This document shows positions 51,157 through 61,202 of a DNA stretch of 64,000 nt, piece after piece. Positions within the stretch are counted from its first letter, which is position 1, and the number at the start of each line of letters is the position of its first letter. The position numbers and the translations under genes were made by a program. This DNA is from Pseudomonadales bacterium (GTDB taxonomy: Bacteria > Pseudomonadota > Gammaproteobacteria > Pseudomonadales > UBA7239). The notes beneath the pieces were generated by a model. It ran no database searches, had not been told where the DNA came from, and saw nothing but the letters and a program-made list of their open reading frames with translations. Location of the stretch: contig JANQLY010000022.1 in assembly GCA_028280345.1 (NCBI GenBank), forward strand, positions 1 to 64,000. Reading direction: 5' to 3'.

Positions 51157-51759
51157 GTGATAAATTTCCAGATTGCTCAATTTTTGACCAGCGCGAGCAA
51201 GATTTCCCAATGCCCATCGGATGTAGGGGCAGAAGTGGCATTTGCGGGTCGGTCAAATGCCGGAAAGTCCAGTTGTATCAATACCTTAACGGCCCAGGGG
51301 CGGCTGGCGCGCACGAGCAAGACCCCAGGCCGTACCCAGCTTATCAATTTTTTCAGTCTGGATGACGAGCGCCGCCTCGTGGATCTGCCGGGCTACGGGT
51401 TTGCCAAAGTACCGCTTGAGGTCAAACGGCAGTGGGAAAAGCACCTGGAAGAGTACCTGCGCAAACGCAACAGCCTCAAGGGTCTCGTGGTGCTCATGGA
51501 TGTGCGCCATCCGCTGCGGGATTTTGACCGCAACATGGTTGAGTGGGCGGTGCAGTCACAATTGCCGGTTCATGCGGTACTTACCAAGGCGGACAAGCTC
51601 AAGCGTGGCCCGGCGAACAGTGCTCTGCTTGGAGTACAGAAAGCGCTGGCGGAACTTGAGACCCTTGAAGGGCAGGATGTGACAGCCCAGCTGTTTTCGG
51701 CGACCAAAAAAACCGGCCTCGATCAGTTGCGGGAGCGTTTATCGCTGTGGCTACAGTAG
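51157..51759 (+). CDS. engB: ribosome biogenesis GTPase EngB (YsxC/YihA)
   Basis: A 200-residue essential GTPase that helps assemble the large ribosomal subunit. The G1 motif is [14 protein letters not shown] (about residues 30-44), G3 is [11 protein letters not shown]4 is LTKADKL and G5 SATKKTG. It begins with GTG (GTGATAAAT), with an imperfect AGAGAATG upstream. Its last 13 bases overlap the start of the next gene. Confidence 0.97.
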   Translation: MINFQIAQFLTSASKISQCPSDVGAEVAFAGRSNAGKSSCINTLTAQGRLARTSKTPGRTQLINFFSLDDERRLVDLPGYGFAKVPLEVKRQWEKHLEEYLRKRNSLKGLVVLMDVRHPLRDFDRNMVEWAVQSQLPVHAVLTKADKLKRGPANSALLGVQKALAELETLEGQDVTAQLFSATKKTGLDQLRERLSLWLQ

Positions 51760-52808
51760 AAAACACGGCAGAGGAGGACCCGGGAAAAAAGCGCCTGTTC
51801 TGGGCGGTTTATATTGTCTTGTTGTGTGCCTTTGGCTATGGCCTCTACAGCCTGTTGAAACATCAGGTATATAACGCCATGCTCTGGAAGAGCCTGGTTG
51901 AGGATATTGATCATCGCTGGAAACCCTACGAGCGCGAGGACATCAATGGTGACGGAATTCGCTCGGCGCGTGAAGCAGATGAGTTTGTTGCCGAAGAGTT
52001 TAATATTATTTTTGCCGGGGACTCCTATACTTTTGGTCACTTGTTGAAAGACCCGCAGCAGGCGCCGCCCATGCAGTTCGAACAAATCATGCATCAACAG
52101 TATCCGGAAATGCCGGTGAAAGTGGCGAACTTTGGTTGGTCGTCATCGTCACCCTATTTATCGCTGCGTCTGTTGCGTGATATAGGGAAAAAATACAAAC
52201 CGGACCTGGTTATTTTCATCCTCGACATTACCGATTTTAAAGACGACTTTTTTTACAAGAACGTAATTTATAAGAAAGGCCACTACAAGTTTCTGATTGA
52301 AAACCCGTTGTTGGGTAATGTTGTTCGGGATGTAGCGCGCAAAACGGATGGCTATACTGGTTGGCAACAACAACTACTCGGTTATCCGGATTTCAGTACT
52401 TACTTTGTGGCTCATCAGCCCTACGAACAATCTGTGCCGTTCTTTGATAATGCCACAGAGTCTTTGCTGGAGATGCATGACTATGTAACTAATGAACTCA
52501 ATGCGAAGTTTGTGGTATTTATGCCACCCAGGCATTGGCAGTATACGGATAACGAATCACCGAACAGTTGGGAGAAACACAACTACGTCACCTTGGGGCC
52601 CCATGTATTAAATAACTTTGTTTACTACGAGAAGCGTGCGCAGCAACTACCCTTCCCGTTTGTGCCGTTACTTGAAGACTTCAAGGCAACGGATGTTTAC
52701 CCGACAACCTTCGACGGTGATTCGCACTGGAACTCGCAGGGCGCAAAGCTTGCCGCAGAGCTTATTTATCAACACTGTTTAAGGAAAACTATCAACTGCT
52801 TTGAATAA
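51747..52808 (+). CDS. membrane-anchored SGNH-hydrolase-like protein
   Basis: A 353-residue protein with one N-terminal membrane segment (about 16-37) and a large periplasmic domain. [14 protein letters not shown] is an SGNH block I with the catalytic-type serine (near residue 94). [13 protein letters not shown] is a block II-like region, and [20 protein letters not shown] carries a C-terminal Asp-x-x-His. Such domains add or remove acyl groups on cell-envelope glycans. It starts with GTG inside the engB 3' end, so it is probably expressed by coupling. No partner transporter is adjacent. Confidence 0.75.
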   Translation: MATVENTAEEDPGKKRLFWAVYIVLLCAFGYGLYSLLKHQVYNAMLWKSLVEDIDHRWKPYEREDINGDGIRSAREADEFVAEEFNIIFAGDSYTFGHLLKDPQQAPPMQFEQIMHQQYPEMPVKVANFGWSSSSPYLSLRLLRDIGKKYKPDLVIFILDITDFKDDFFYKNVIYKKGHYKFLIENPLLGNVVRDVARKTDGYTGWQQQLLGYPDFSTYFVAHQPYEQSVPFFDNATESLLEMHDYVTNELNAKFVVFMPPRHWQYTDNESPNSWEKHNYVTLGPHVLNNFVYYEKRAQQLPFPFVPLLEDFKATDVYPTTFDGDSHWNSQGAKLAAELIYQHCLRKTINCFE

Positions 52809-52903
52809 AAAAACCGGCTTGCAGTTGGGGGGCCACAAGCCGGGTTGGGTGGTGATGGAGGTTTCCCCCCATCTGCTTCGTTTCAAGGAAGGGCGTTCCG
52901 TCG
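52806..52903 (-). ncRNA. candidate small RNA at the polA-engB junction (Spot 42/ErsA position)
   Basis: On the - strand downstream of polA a promoter-like pair (TTGCAG or CTTGCA near 52935, TACATA at 52914-52909) precedes about 100 bases. These contain a GAAA-tetraloop hairpin (ATGGGGG with CCTCCAT) and an intrinsic terminator: CCGGCTTG paired with CAAGCCGG, then seven Ts. E. coli Spot 42 and P. aeruginosa ErsA occupy the corresponding location relative to polA and engB. The sequence itself is not one I can match, so the call is structural and positional. The spacer between -35 and -10 is short (15-16). Confidence 0.55.
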
Positions 52904-53014
52904 CTTGTTATGTATGACTCAGCAAGAAGCTGCAAGTTCCCGCGGATAAAAAATTTTCCCCGTGGAATATACCTGGCTTGTATCTGATTCAGATCGCTGT
53001 AGTGGTGGGAATGG

Positions 53015-55726
53015 CTAGTGGGCTTTATCCCAGTTATCACCGATACCTGCATCGACGACTAACGGCACCTTGAGTTCGGCTGCATTCGACATGAGCTCAC
53101 ACAATGTGGCGGCAACGTCATCGGCCTGTTTTTTATTAACCTCAAGTACCAGTTCGTCGTGAACCTGCATAATCAGTTTGGCGTCAACACTGCTGTCAGC
53201 CAGCCATGCGTCTACAGCGATCATCGCGCGCTTGATAATGTCGGCGGCTGAGCCCTGCATCGGCGCGTTGATGGCGGTGCGCTCCGCAGCCTGGCGTTGC
53301 ATGGCATTGCGTGCATTGATTTCCGGTAAATACAAACGGCGACCAAAAATGGTTTCCACATAACCCTTGTCGGCAGCGAGTTTGCGAGTGTTTTCCATAT
53401 AGTCGTGTACACCGGGATAGCGCTCAAAATACTTGTCGATATAGGATTGCGCATCGTGGCGGCCGATATTGAGTTGTTTGGACAAACCAAAGGCGCTCAT
53501 GCCGTAAATCAGACCGAAGTTAATCGCCTTTGCGCTGCGCCGCTGATCACTTGATACCTTATCAAGGTTCTCACCAAAAACTTCTGCGGCCGTGGCCTTG
53601 TGGATATCGAGGTTGTTTGCAAAGGCCTCAAGCAAACCTTTGTCTTCTGACAAATGCGCCATAATACGTAATTCAATCTGACTGTAGTCCGCAGCGATCA
53701 GGACATTGCCTTTATCGGCAATAAAGGCGTGGCGTACACGTCTGCCCTCTTCGGTACGAATCGGAATATTTTGCAAGTTCGGATCGGATGATGATAAACG
53801 CCCGGTGGCGGTAACGGCCTGGTGAAACGAGGAATGTACTCGACCAGTGGCGGGATTAATCATCTCTGGTAATTTATCTGTGTAGGTGGACTTCAGTTTA
53901 CTCAGACCGCGGTATTCGAGAATAACTTTGGGCAATTCATAGTCGAGCGCAAGTTCCTGCAATACTGGCTCCGCAGTGGATGGTTGACCTTTTGGTGTTT
54001 TTTTTATGACGGGCAAGCCAAGCTTTTCAAAAAAGATCTCCTGTAGTTGTTTGGGTGATCCGAGATTAAACTCCCCACCGGCGAGATCAAATGCTTCCCG
54101 TTCCAGTTCCACCATACGCTCACCAAGTTGTTGGCTTTGCCTGGCCAGTTGTTTTGCATCAATCAAAGCACCGTTGCGTTCCATGCGTGACAAAACACTG
54201 ATCAATGGCAGTTCAATATCATTAAAAACCGTTTGCAAGGTTTTCTCTTTCTTTAACAGAGCGTGGAGTTTGTCATGCAAGCGCAAGGTAATATCTGCGT
54301 CTTCAGCAGCATATGGCCCGGCCTGATCAAGCTCGATCTGGTTAAACGTTAGCTGCTTGGCTCCCTTGCCTGCAATATCTTCAAAATGAATAGTACTTTC
54401 ACCAAGGTACTTTAATGCCAGCGTGTCCATGTCGTGGCGTGAGCCTGTGGAGTTGAGCACATAGGACTCAAGCATCGTATCAAATGCAATACCATTAAGT
54501 TCAATACCTTCGTTGGCAAGTACGCTCTTATCGTATTTGAGGTTCTGGCCAACTTTCAGTTGCTTTGTGTCTTCAAGTAATGGTTGAAGTTTTTTTAACA
54601 CAAGCTTCTTATCGAGCTGCTCGGGAGCATCCAGGTAATCGTGACCAAATGGCACATAGGCGGCTTCATAAGGCTTTACAGCAAACGAAACACCGACTAC
54701 CCTGGCTTCCATGTAGTTGAGGCTGGTAGTTTCCGTATCAAATGCAAACAGTTTGGCTTTGTTTAGTTTGCCGAGCCATTTGTCGAAGCTTTTTTCGTTG
54801 AGAACCACATCGTATTTTACGTCTTTCTTTTGTTCTATCGGCTCCTCACCGGATAAAAGCTCATCGGTCCAGCTTTTAAATTCCAGCTCGCGAAACAGAG
54901 CAAGCAGAGTTTCTTCATCAGCTGCTGTTGGTGTTAAGTCGGCAGGGCCCTGCTTCAGATCACAATCCGTTTTAATTGTGGCGAGTTCATACGATAAATA
55001 AGCGTTATTTTTTTCCTTTTCAAGTTTGGCACCGAGGGATTTTGCACCGCGCACGGAAAGATCAGCAACTTTGTCGAGGTCGTTGTATATGTCATCAAGC
55101 CCGCCCAGACCTTGCAGCAAGGCAAGAGCAGTTTTTTCACCGACTCCGGCAACACCGGGAATGTTATCGACCTTGTCACCCATTAATGCAAGAAAATCGA
55201 TAATCAGTTCCGGTGGAATACCAAACTTCTTCTCCACTCCTTTGCTATCCATTGTGGTTTCGGTCATCGTGTTAACCAACGTAACGTGGTTGCTGACCAG
55301 TTGGGCCATGTCCTTGTCACCAGTAGAGATAACCACATCCAGTTTCTGTGCAGTTGCCTGGGCAGCGAGTGTGCCGATCACATCGTCTGCCTCCACGCCG
55401 CTAATACTCAGCAGTGGTATACCCATTGCTTTGATAATGTCGTGAATCGGTTCAACCTGCTCGCGTAAATCGTCAGGCATCGGTGGGCGGTTTGCCTTGT
55501 ATTCCTTGTAGCGGTCGTGACGAAAGGTTTTGCCTTTGGCATCAAACACCACGGCAATCGGACTATCAGGATAATCCTTATACAACTTGCGAATCATGTT
55601 AATGACCCCCTTTACCGCACCACTCGGTTTACCTTTGGAGGTGGTGAGCGGTGGCAGGGCGTGATAGGCGCGGTATAGATAAGACGAGCCATCAACGAGA
55701 ATCAGAGGTGCGGATTGTTTTGCCAT
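53015..55726 (-). CDS. polA: DNA polymerase I
   Basis: A 903-residue repair and primer-removal polymerase. The N-terminal 5'-3' nuclease (about 1-290) has [20 protein letters not shown] and [13 protein letters not shown]. The 3'-5' exonuclease (about 310-500) keeps the catalytic [13 protein letters not shown], so it should proofread. The polymerase part has motif A ([20 protein letters not shown]), motif B ([20 protein letters not shown]) and motif C ([11 protein letters not shown]). The start is the ATG for MAKQSAPLI; an upstream in-frame extension has no family match. A strong terminator lies further downstream, past the candidate sRNA. Confidence 0.98.
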   Translation of the reverse strand: MAKQSAPLILVDGSSYLYRAYHALPPLTTSKGKPSGAVKGVINMIRKLYKDYPDSPIAVVFDAKGKTFRHDRYKEYKANRPPMPDDLREQVEPIHDIIKAMGIPLLSISGVEADDVIGTLAAQATAQKLDVVISTGDKDMAQLVSNHVTLVNTMTETTMDSKGVEKKFGIPPELIIDFLALMGDKVDNIPGVAGVGEKTALALLQGLGGLDDIYNDLDKVADLSVRGAKSLGAKLEKEKNNAYLSYELATIKTDCDLKQGPADLTPTAADEETLLALFRELEFKSWTDELLSGEEPIEQKKDVKYDVVLNEKSFDKWLGKLNKAKLFAFDTETTSLNYMEARVVGVSFAVKPYEAAYVPFGHDYLDAPEQLDKKLVLKKLQPLLEDTKQLKVGQNLKYDKSVLANEGIELNGIAFDTMLESYVLNSTGSRHDMDTLALKYLGESTIHFEDIAGKGAKQLTFNQIELDQAGPYAAEDADITLRLHDKLHALLKKEKTLQTVFNDIELPLISVLSRMERNGALIDAKQLARQSQQLGERMVELEREAFDLAGGEFNLGSPKQLQEIFFEKLGLPVIKKTPKGQPSTAEPVLQELALDYELPKVILEYRGLSKLKSTYTDKLPEMINPATGRVHSSFHQAVTATGRLSSSDPNLQNIPIRTEEGRRVRHAFIADKGNVLIAADYSQIELRIMAHLSEDKGLLEAFANNLDIHKATAAEVFGENLDKVSSDQRRSAKAINFGLIYGMSAFGLSKQLNIGRHDAQSYIDKYFERYPGVHDYMENTRKLAADKGYVETIFGRRLYLPEINARNAMQRQAAERTAINAPMQGSAADIIKRAMIAVDAWLADSSVDAKLIMQVHDELVLEVNKKQADDVAATLCELMSNAAELKVPLVVDAGIGDNWDKAH

Positions 55727-55843
55727 CAGTGCTACTATCTTTGCTATTGGAGTGAGAGGGCTAAGGATACACGACCTTGCACACATATTTAATCAAAGTA
55801 CAATGCGCCCTCCTTTGATGGCACACAGGTAAAATCGGTACTG

Positions 55844-56788
55844 ATGGCTGTTTATACGACGCTGACACGAACGCAAATAGAAGCGTTTTTACACCGCTAT
55901 TCCCTCGGTGAATTACAGGGCTTTTGCGGTGCAGCTGATGGCGTGGAAAACACCACGTATTTTCTTGAGCTCGATACCGCTGAAGAATATGTATTAACCG
56001 TGTTTGAAATGTTTAGTGCCGGGGAGTTGCCCTTCTATATTGATCTGACCACACAGCTGTATCAGCAACAGTTGCCCGTGCCCTGCCCCCTTGTGGATAA
56101 GCAGGGCCAGGCCTTGCAGGAGTTGGCGGGCAAACCGGCATTGCTGTTTCCCAAAATAAGCGGTGCGCATATACAGCAGCCGGGCGTCGCTGATTGCCGC
56201 AAGATCGGTGATGTTCTCGGAGCAATTCACTGTGGCACGAAAAATCTTACAGAGCATGCAAATCCGAGGGGGCTTGTGTGGATGCAGGCAACTAGTAAGT
56301 TTGTTGATGAATTACTGAATACAGATGAAAAACAATTGCTGCAAGAACAGCTGATGTTGCGCGAGAAGCTTGCGCAGCAGTCATTGCCAACGGGAATTAT
56401 TCACGGTGACCTGTTCCGCGATAATGTGCTGTTCCACGAGAACGAGGTGGCTGCGGTTATAGATTTCTATAATGCGGGCAGTGATATTCTGTTACTGGAT
56501 CTGGCGATGACTGTGAATGACTGGTGCGTTGATCAGGGGAACACAGACGCGCCGCTATTGATTGGGGAGCGCTGTGATGCGCTTATGGATGCTTACCGGC
56601 AACATCGAGCTATCACAGAACAGGAGCTACAATATTGGAATACCTGCCTGCAGGTAGCGGCGTGCCGGTTCTGGCTATCGCGGCTTAAATCTGTGCTGTT
56701 GTCACAACAGGGTCAACAGCAGGCACTAAAAGACCCTGATGAATACAAAAAACTGTTACTTTTACATTATGAAAATACCCACAAATAA
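55844..56788 (+). CDS. thrB: homoserine kinase type II
   Basis: A 314-residue kinase that phosphorylates homoserine in threonine synthesis. The type II enzyme is related to choline/aminoglycoside kinases, unlike the GHMP type in E. coli. The N-terminal lobe has GVENTTYFLELDTAEEYVLTVF. IIHGDLFRDNVLF is the catalytic loop (Asp near residue 187), and AAVIDFYNAGSDILLLDLAM the Mg-binding segment. It diverges from polA, with about 117 bases between start codons. In Pseudomonas it also lies between polA and the znu genes. Confidence 0.95.
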   Translation: MAVYTTLTRTQIEAFLHRYSLGELQGFCGAADGVENTTYFLELDTAEEYVLTVFEMFSAGELPFYIDLTTQLYQQQLPVPCPLVDKQGQALQELAGKPALLFPKISGAHIQQPGVADCRKIGDVLGAIHCGTKNLTEHANPRGLVWMQATSKFVDELLNTDEKQLLQEQLMLREKLAQQSLPTGIIHGDLFRDNVLFHENEVAAVIDFYNAGSDILLLDLAMTVNDWCVDQGNTDAPLLIGERCDALMDAYRQHRAITEQELQYWNTCLQVAACRFWLSRLKSVLLSQQGQQQALKDPDEYKKLLLLHYENTHK

Positions 56789-56936
56789 GAATTATTCCTA
56801 TTTGCGAGGTAACAGGTAACACCCCTGAATTATTTTGTTACCGCGTAAGTGGTTGATTTTCCGTAGATTGGGAAATTATTTGCAAAAAAAGTGAAAAAAA
56901 AGTTGCAATCGATCCGGAATGCGTTACTATAGGTAA

Positions 56937-57015
56937 CAGTTAGTAACGAATTGACTCCATTTCAAAGTTTACTCCCTTTCAGGGCTCGATGAATCAAAGG
57001 CATCGAGCCCTTTTT
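56937..57015 (+). ncRNA. candidate small RNA between thrB and znuA
   Basis: A promoter-like pair (TTGCAA at 56903-56908, TACTAT at 56925-56930, spacing 16) is followed by about 80 bases ending in a perfect intrinsic terminator. GGGCTCGATG pairs with CATCGAGCCC around a 9-base loop, then TTTTT. thrB ends 150 bases before the predicted start, so the terminator is not simply that of thrB, although read-through is possible. The 5' part is flanked by repeated GTAAC motifs, which may be regulator sites. I cannot assign a known family. Confidence 0.5.
56982..57015 (+). terminator. intrinsic terminator between thrB and znuA
   Basis: A 10-base perfect stem (56982-56991 with 57001-57010), 9-base loop and T-run at 57011-57015. 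It ends either the thrB transcript or an independent small RNA. Confidence 0.9.
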
Positions 57016-57078
57016 CTTTGTGCAGAATTTATTCTTTTCCGGGCGCTTAGGCTGCTTGCTCAGGGCTGCTCTCTACGC

Positions 57079-58095
57079 TCAAGGTTGTTCCAGACAATCA
57101 ACAAGTCCGTCGGCAAGTTCGGTGAGCAGTGCCTCATAGCCTGCGGCATCCTGGCCCAACGGGTCGAGTACACCATCAAGCAATGACCACTTGTCCTGTA
57201 GGCCCGCGGGGGTATTGCCGCTGAACTGCGGTTCACGAAACAGGCACAGTGATGTTGGATTATCGTGAGCAGCAATTTTTTCATCGAGCTGTTGTAACTG
57301 TTTGAGACTCAGTGCCTGACCTGGCTGTGTGGTAATCACATCAAGCTGTTGCAATCCATAGCGTTCAATAAAGTAATTGTAAGCCGGGTGATAAACGAGA
57401 AAGGGCCTGTTTTTATAATGTTCCAGGCGCTGCTGTAGCTCAACGTCCAGTGTGTTAACCGTTTCGTTAAATGCAATAAGGCGCTGATTGATATTAGTGG
57501 TTTCAGCCGGGAATTTCTGTTGCAGGCGCGTAGCAATTTGTTCTGCAGCGATAATCGTGAGGGAGGGATCGAGCCAGAAATGGGGGTCTATATTGTGTTC
57601 GGTTTCAGCACGGTGATCATTATTGTGGTGATCGTCTTTGTGATTGTCATGATGGTTGCTGTGTGAGTCATTGTGGTGGTGGCCACCACCATCGCGGTAT
57701 TCATGTAACAGTGGGGCAAGCTCTTTGTTCTTAACTAGCGGCAGGCTCTTTTCCGGGTGAGTCAGCCAGTTGTCCTCGCTTGTGGCGAGCCAGGGCTCGT
57801 GGTCGGCACCAAGCCAGACAACAAGCTCTGCGCTATGCAGGTGTTTAAGGTCAGACAATTTCAGCGCAAAGTCGTGGGGCGAGGCATTGGCGGGTAGCAG
57901 GGTCGTCACCTCAATATTCGGACCCGCAAGCTCTGTGGTGATTAATGCAAGGGGTTTGATGCTGGCAACGACTGAAGCTCGCTCTGTTGCCAGCGATGGC
58001 GTACAAAACGCTGAAAGCAGGATGACAAGCAACGCTTTGGTGCGAAAAGTACAAAAAAGAGGAAATGGTTTTAAAAAACACTGACCCGGAGACAT
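57079..58095 (-). CDS. znuA: zinc ABC transporter substrate-binding protein ZnuA
   Basis: A 338-residue periplasmic zinc-binding protein. An N-terminal signal region (TKALLVILLSAFCTPSLATE) precedes the class III binding fold: ASIKPLALITTELAG, LLPANASPHDFALKLSDL, VVWLGADHEPWLA. A His/Asp-rich loop of about 30 residues (from GGGHHHNDSHSN) resembles the zinc-collecting loop of ZnuA. NIDPHFWLDPSL has a ligand histidine. I use the ATG at 58095 because the only earlier start is TTG inside the Zur box. It diverges from znuCB. Confidence 0.95.
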   Translation of the reverse strand: MSPGQCFLKPFPLFCTFRTKALLVILLSAFCTPSLATERASVVASIKPLALITTELAGPNIEVTTLLPANASPHDFALKLSDLKHLHSAELVVWLGADHEPWLATSEDNWLTHPEKSLPLVKNKELAPLLHEYRDGGGHHHNDSHSNHHDNHKDDHHNNDHRAETEHNIDPHFWLDPSLTIIAAEQIATRLQQKFPAETTNINQRLIAFNETVNTLDVELQQRLEHYKNRPFLVYHPAYNYFIERYGLQQLDVITTQPGQALSLKQLQQLDEKIAAHDNPTSLCLFREPQFSGNTPAGLQDKWSLLDGVLDPLGQDAAGYEALLTELADGLVDCLEQP

Positions 58096-58130
58096 ATAAA
58101 AACGATCAAACAACGAATAATCAATGGAAA

Positions 58131-58153
58131 GCAATGCTATATAATAACACCTC
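58131..58153. promoter_or_regulatory. Zur box in the znuA-znuC divergent region
   Basis: GCAATGCTATATAATAACACCTC closely matches the proteobacterial Zur consensus (GNAATGTTATANTATAACATTNC). It lies 36 bases upstream of the znuA ATG and about 165 bases before the znuC start. It implies repression of both arms under zinc sufficiency. No zur gene is in the window. Confidence 0.82.
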
Positions 58154-58317
58154 TTGCCAACGGGCAGTTGTATAACCCTTGTATTACGCGGATATGACAG
58201 CGAGCGGGGCCCATAACCATATACAGTTTATTGAAAATGCCATAAGCATTGAGGTCACAGATATTTGCCAGTTATGTAAATATAAACAGTGCGCACCAGG
58301 TGAGGGAGGTCGGGGCG

Positions 58318-59079
58318 ATGGCTGATGTCCTGATTGAATTACAACAGGTCGGTGTCAACGAAGATGGCCGTTGCATCCTCGACAATATTCACCTACGTGT
58401 TAACGCCGGAGAGATTGTGACGTTGATTGGGCCAAACGGTGCGGGCAAAACAACGCTGGTAAGGGTTGTGCTTGGCTTGCAAGCGTTCAGTGGCAAACGT
58501 GTGCTTAAACCGGGTATTAATATTGGTTACATGCCGCAGCGCCTCGAATTGAATCCACAGTTGCCGATGACCGTAAAACGCTTTCTCGCTTTATCCGGAG
58601 CCAATGAAAAGCAGATGATTGATTGCATGAGCCGTGTCGGGGCACAGGGCATTGCTGAACACTCACTGCAGGCAGTGTCGGGTGGTGAGTTGCAACGGGT
58701 GTTGCTGGCGCGGGCGTTGATGCAACAACCTGATTTGTTGGTGCTTGATGAGCCGGTGCAGGGAGTAGATGTGAGTGGCCAGGCAGAATTGTACGAGTTG
58801 ATCGAGTGTATTAAACGGGAACAGGGCTGCGGCATTCTGATGGTGTCACACGACTTGCACCTTGTGATGGCGCAAACTGATAATGTCGTGTGCATTAATA
58901 AGCATATCTGCTGTCACGGCCATCCGGAAAAAGTCAGTCACGACCCGGCTTATCTCGAACTGTTTGGTAAAACCGCTGCGAGCAATATTGCACTTTATAC
59001 ACATCATCACGACCATGAGCACGATCTGCAGGGCAATGTGGTAGACAGTGTAGACGCTGAACATAAGGAAGGGCATTAA
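58318..59079 (+). CDS. znuC: zinc ABC transporter ATP-binding protein ZnuC
   Basis: A 253-residue ATPase powering zinc import. Walker A is [10 protein letters not shown] near residue 38, the signature is [13 protein letters not shown], Walker B is [12 protein letters not shown], and the switch is MVSHDLH. The His-rich tail ([10 protein letters not shown]) is common in ZnuC. The start at 58318 is chosen for its GGGAGG upstream; an in-frame codon at 58249 would add 23 residues with no family match. znuB follows after 50 bases. Confidence 0.95.
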   Translation: MADVLIELQQVGVNEDGRCILDNIHLRVNAGEIVTLIGPNGAGKTTLVRVVLGLQAFSGKRVLKPGINIGYMPQRLELNPQLPMTVKRFLALSGANEKQMIDCMSRVGAQGIAEHSLQAVSGGELQRVLLARALMQQPDLLVLDEPVQGVDVSGQAELYELIECIKREQGCGILMVSHDLHLVMAQTDNVVCINKHICCHGHPEKVSHDPAYLELFGKTAASNIALYTHHHDHEHDLQGNVVDSVDAEHKEGH

Positions 59080-59129
59080 CGGTTGAAAAATTACAAAACC
59101 ACAAGGGAAGAAGGTAAAGGGTAGCGTCA

Positions 59130-59933
59130 GTGTTTGAATTGATTTTATTTCCCTGTCTTGCCGGTTTAACACTTGCGTTGGTTGGTGGCCCGCTCGGAGC
59201 ATTCGTTATCTGGCAGCGCATGGCCTATTTTGGCGAGAGCATTGCACACAGTGCCTTGCTCGGTGTGGCGCTGGCAATATTGCTGAATATCCCAATGAAC
59301 CTGAGTATCGTATTGATATGCTGTGCCATGGCGGTATTACTTAGCGTTGTACAAAAACAGTTACAGTTGTCACTCAACACGCTGCTTGCGATTCTTGCGC
59401 ATACATCTCTCGCCACCGGCCTTGTGATTATCAGTTTATTGCCGGACTTCCGCCTTGATATCAACAGCTTTTTATTTGGTGATCTACTTGCGGTAGGTCA
59501 GCAGGATTTTCTGCTCGTGCTTCTGGTTGCGACGGGTGTACTAATTTTTCTTGTTAGCCAATGGCAGGCCCTGATTGCATTGGTTGCCAATGAAGAATTG
59601 GCATTTGTTGAAGGGCGCAACACGCGTTTGCTGCAAATCCTGCTGATGCTATCGATGGCATTGCTGGTTGCTATTGGCATCAAAATTGTCGGAGTGCTAC
59701 TTGTGGTGTCGCTGCTGGTCATTCCTGCGGCAACGAGTCGCAAATGGACTCGCTCTCCGGAAGCCATGGCGCTTAGTGCCAGTGTGCTTGGTGTTGTAGC
59801 TGTCATGGCAGGGCTTGCGCTATCCTGGAAAGTAGATACACCGGCGGGGCCATCGATTGTTGCACTTGCAGGCGCTATCTATTTCTTTTCCCAGCTGTTA
59901 CTTTTAACAAAAAGGCAACGGAGTCAGTCATGA
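59130..59933 (+). CDS. znuB: zinc ABC transporter permease ZnuB
   Basis: A 267-residue integral membrane permease with about eight helices. GGPLGAFVIWQRMAYFGES is the conserved ABC-3 N-terminal motif, and HSALLGVALAILLNIPM follows. VGVLLVVSLLVIPAATSRKW is the C-terminal conserved segment. It starts with GTG. Its stop overlaps the start of the following symporter gene by 4 bases (ATGA), so the latter is probably expressed with it. Confidence 0.95.
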   Translation: MFELILFPCLAGLTLALVGGPLGAFVIWQRMAYFGESIAHSALLGVALAILLNIPMNLSIVLICCAMAVLLSVVQKQLQLSLNTLLAILAHTSLATGLVIISLLPDFRLDINSFLFGDLLAVGQQDFLLVLLVATGVLIFLVSQWQALIALVANEELAFVEGRNTRLLQILLMLSMALLVAIGIKIVGVLLVVSLLVIPAATSRKWTRSPEAMALSASVLGVVAVMAGLALSWKVDTPAGPSIVALAGAIYFFSQLLLLTKRQRSQS

Positions 59934-61195
59934 AACTACATTGGCAAATACTTATCGCTATGGTGCTGGCCATTATTGCCGGTTTGATGACAGATCCATC
60001 GTCAACCGCTTATAACGTCTATGGCTTTATTGGCACACTGTTTTTAAACGCGCTGAAAATGGTGATTGTACCACTGATTGTTGCATCGATTATTGCGAGC
60101 ATTGCCGGGCTTGGAGAGGGGGACAATCTTGGTCGCCTCGGCATAAAAACCCTGGGCTACTATGCAACTACCAGTCTTGTTGCGATTTTGATCGGTCTGT
60201 GTGTGGTCAACATCACCACTCCTGGCATTGTCGATGGAGTCGCGGCCGGGGAGCAATTGAATCTCACGGTGGACCAGGATCAGCTGGAAGGCCAGCTAAA
60301 AAAGGTAGAGGGGCGAAGTAGCGGCGATATTGTCGATGTTTTTGTACGCATGATTCCCACTAATATTGTTAAAGCAGCCCACGATGGGCAAATGCTCGGT
60401 TTAATTTTCTTTAGCATCCTGTTCGGTTTTTTTATGATACGCATTGATGCGGAGCGACAAAAAGTTCTGAGAAACTTTTGGCAGGGAGTTTCCGACGTGA
60501 TGGTAGAAATTACGTTGTTTATTATGAAATTTGCGCCAATCGGGGTATTTGGTTTAATTGCAAAAACTATTAGCGCGACTGGCTTTGCAGCGTTTGAACC
60601 CATGATGGTCTTTTTTGTTTCCGTGGCCGTTGCCTTGCTGTTACATGCATTTGTTGCGTTGCCCCTGTTATTGATGCTTGTAGGTAAGTTGAGTCCTACG
60701 AGGCATATTACGGCTATGTCACCGGCAATGCTAACGGCGTTCTCCACCGCATCGTCATCTGCTACTTTGCCAACCACAATGGACTGCGTGGAAAAGCGTG
60801 CCGGGGTATCGCGCAAAACAACCAGTTTTGTATTGCCACTTGGCGCGACAGTAAACATGGATGGTACGGCGCTTTATGAGTGTGTTGCCGCGATGTTTAT
60901 TGCCCAGGCTTACGGGCTGGATCTCACTTTTGGCACTCAGTTTACGATAGTGGTGATTGCGCTGTTAACGTCTATTGGTGTGGCTGGCATACCGGCGGCG
61001 AGCCTCGTGGCCATTACGGTAATTCTTGCCGCGATAGGCTTACCGCTCGAAGCGATCGGCTTGCTGCTCGTGACGGACCGCATCCTTGATATGATACGTA
61101 CGGCAGTCAATGTATTCAGTGACTCCTGTGGAGCGGTGTTAATTGCAAAATCGGAAGGCGAGCAGGTGTTGCAGTCGGATCCTTCAAGGCCATAA
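59930..61195 (+). CDS. dicarboxylate/amino acid:cation symporter (SLC1/DAACS)
   Basis: A 421-residue transporter with about eight transmembrane segments and two re-entrant loops. The serine-rich substrate loop FSTASSSATLPTTMDCVEK (near residue 267), PLGATVNMDGTALYECVAAM and TDRILDMIRTAVNVFSDSCG are the DAACS signatures. It imports glutamate, aspartate or C4-dicarboxylates with Na+ or H+. The overlap with znuB suggests cotranscription, which is unusual for this type of transporter; a zinc-related role is possible but unsupported. Confidence 0.93.
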   Translation: MKLHWQILIAMVLAIIAGLMTDPSSTAYNVYGFIGTLFLNALKMVIVPLIVASIIASIAGLGEGDNLGRLGIKTLGYYATTSLVAILIGLCVVNITTPGIVDGVAAGEQLNLTVDQDQLEGQLKKVEGRSSGDIVDVFVRMIPTNIVKAAHDGQMLGLIFFSILFGFFMIRIDAERQKVLRNFWQGVSDVMVEITLFIMKFAPIGVFGLIAKTISATGFAAFEPMMVFFVSVAVALLLHAFVALPLLLMLVGKLSPTRHITAMSPAMLTAFSTASSSATLPTTMDCVEKRAGVSRKTTSFVLPLGATVNMDGTALYECVAAMFIAQAYGLDLTFGTQFTIVVIALLTSIGVAGIPAASLVAITVILAAIGLPLEAIGLLLVTDRILDMIRTAVNVFSDSCGAVLIAKSEGEQVLQSDPSRP

Positions 61196-61202
61196 ATAAA
61201 GC

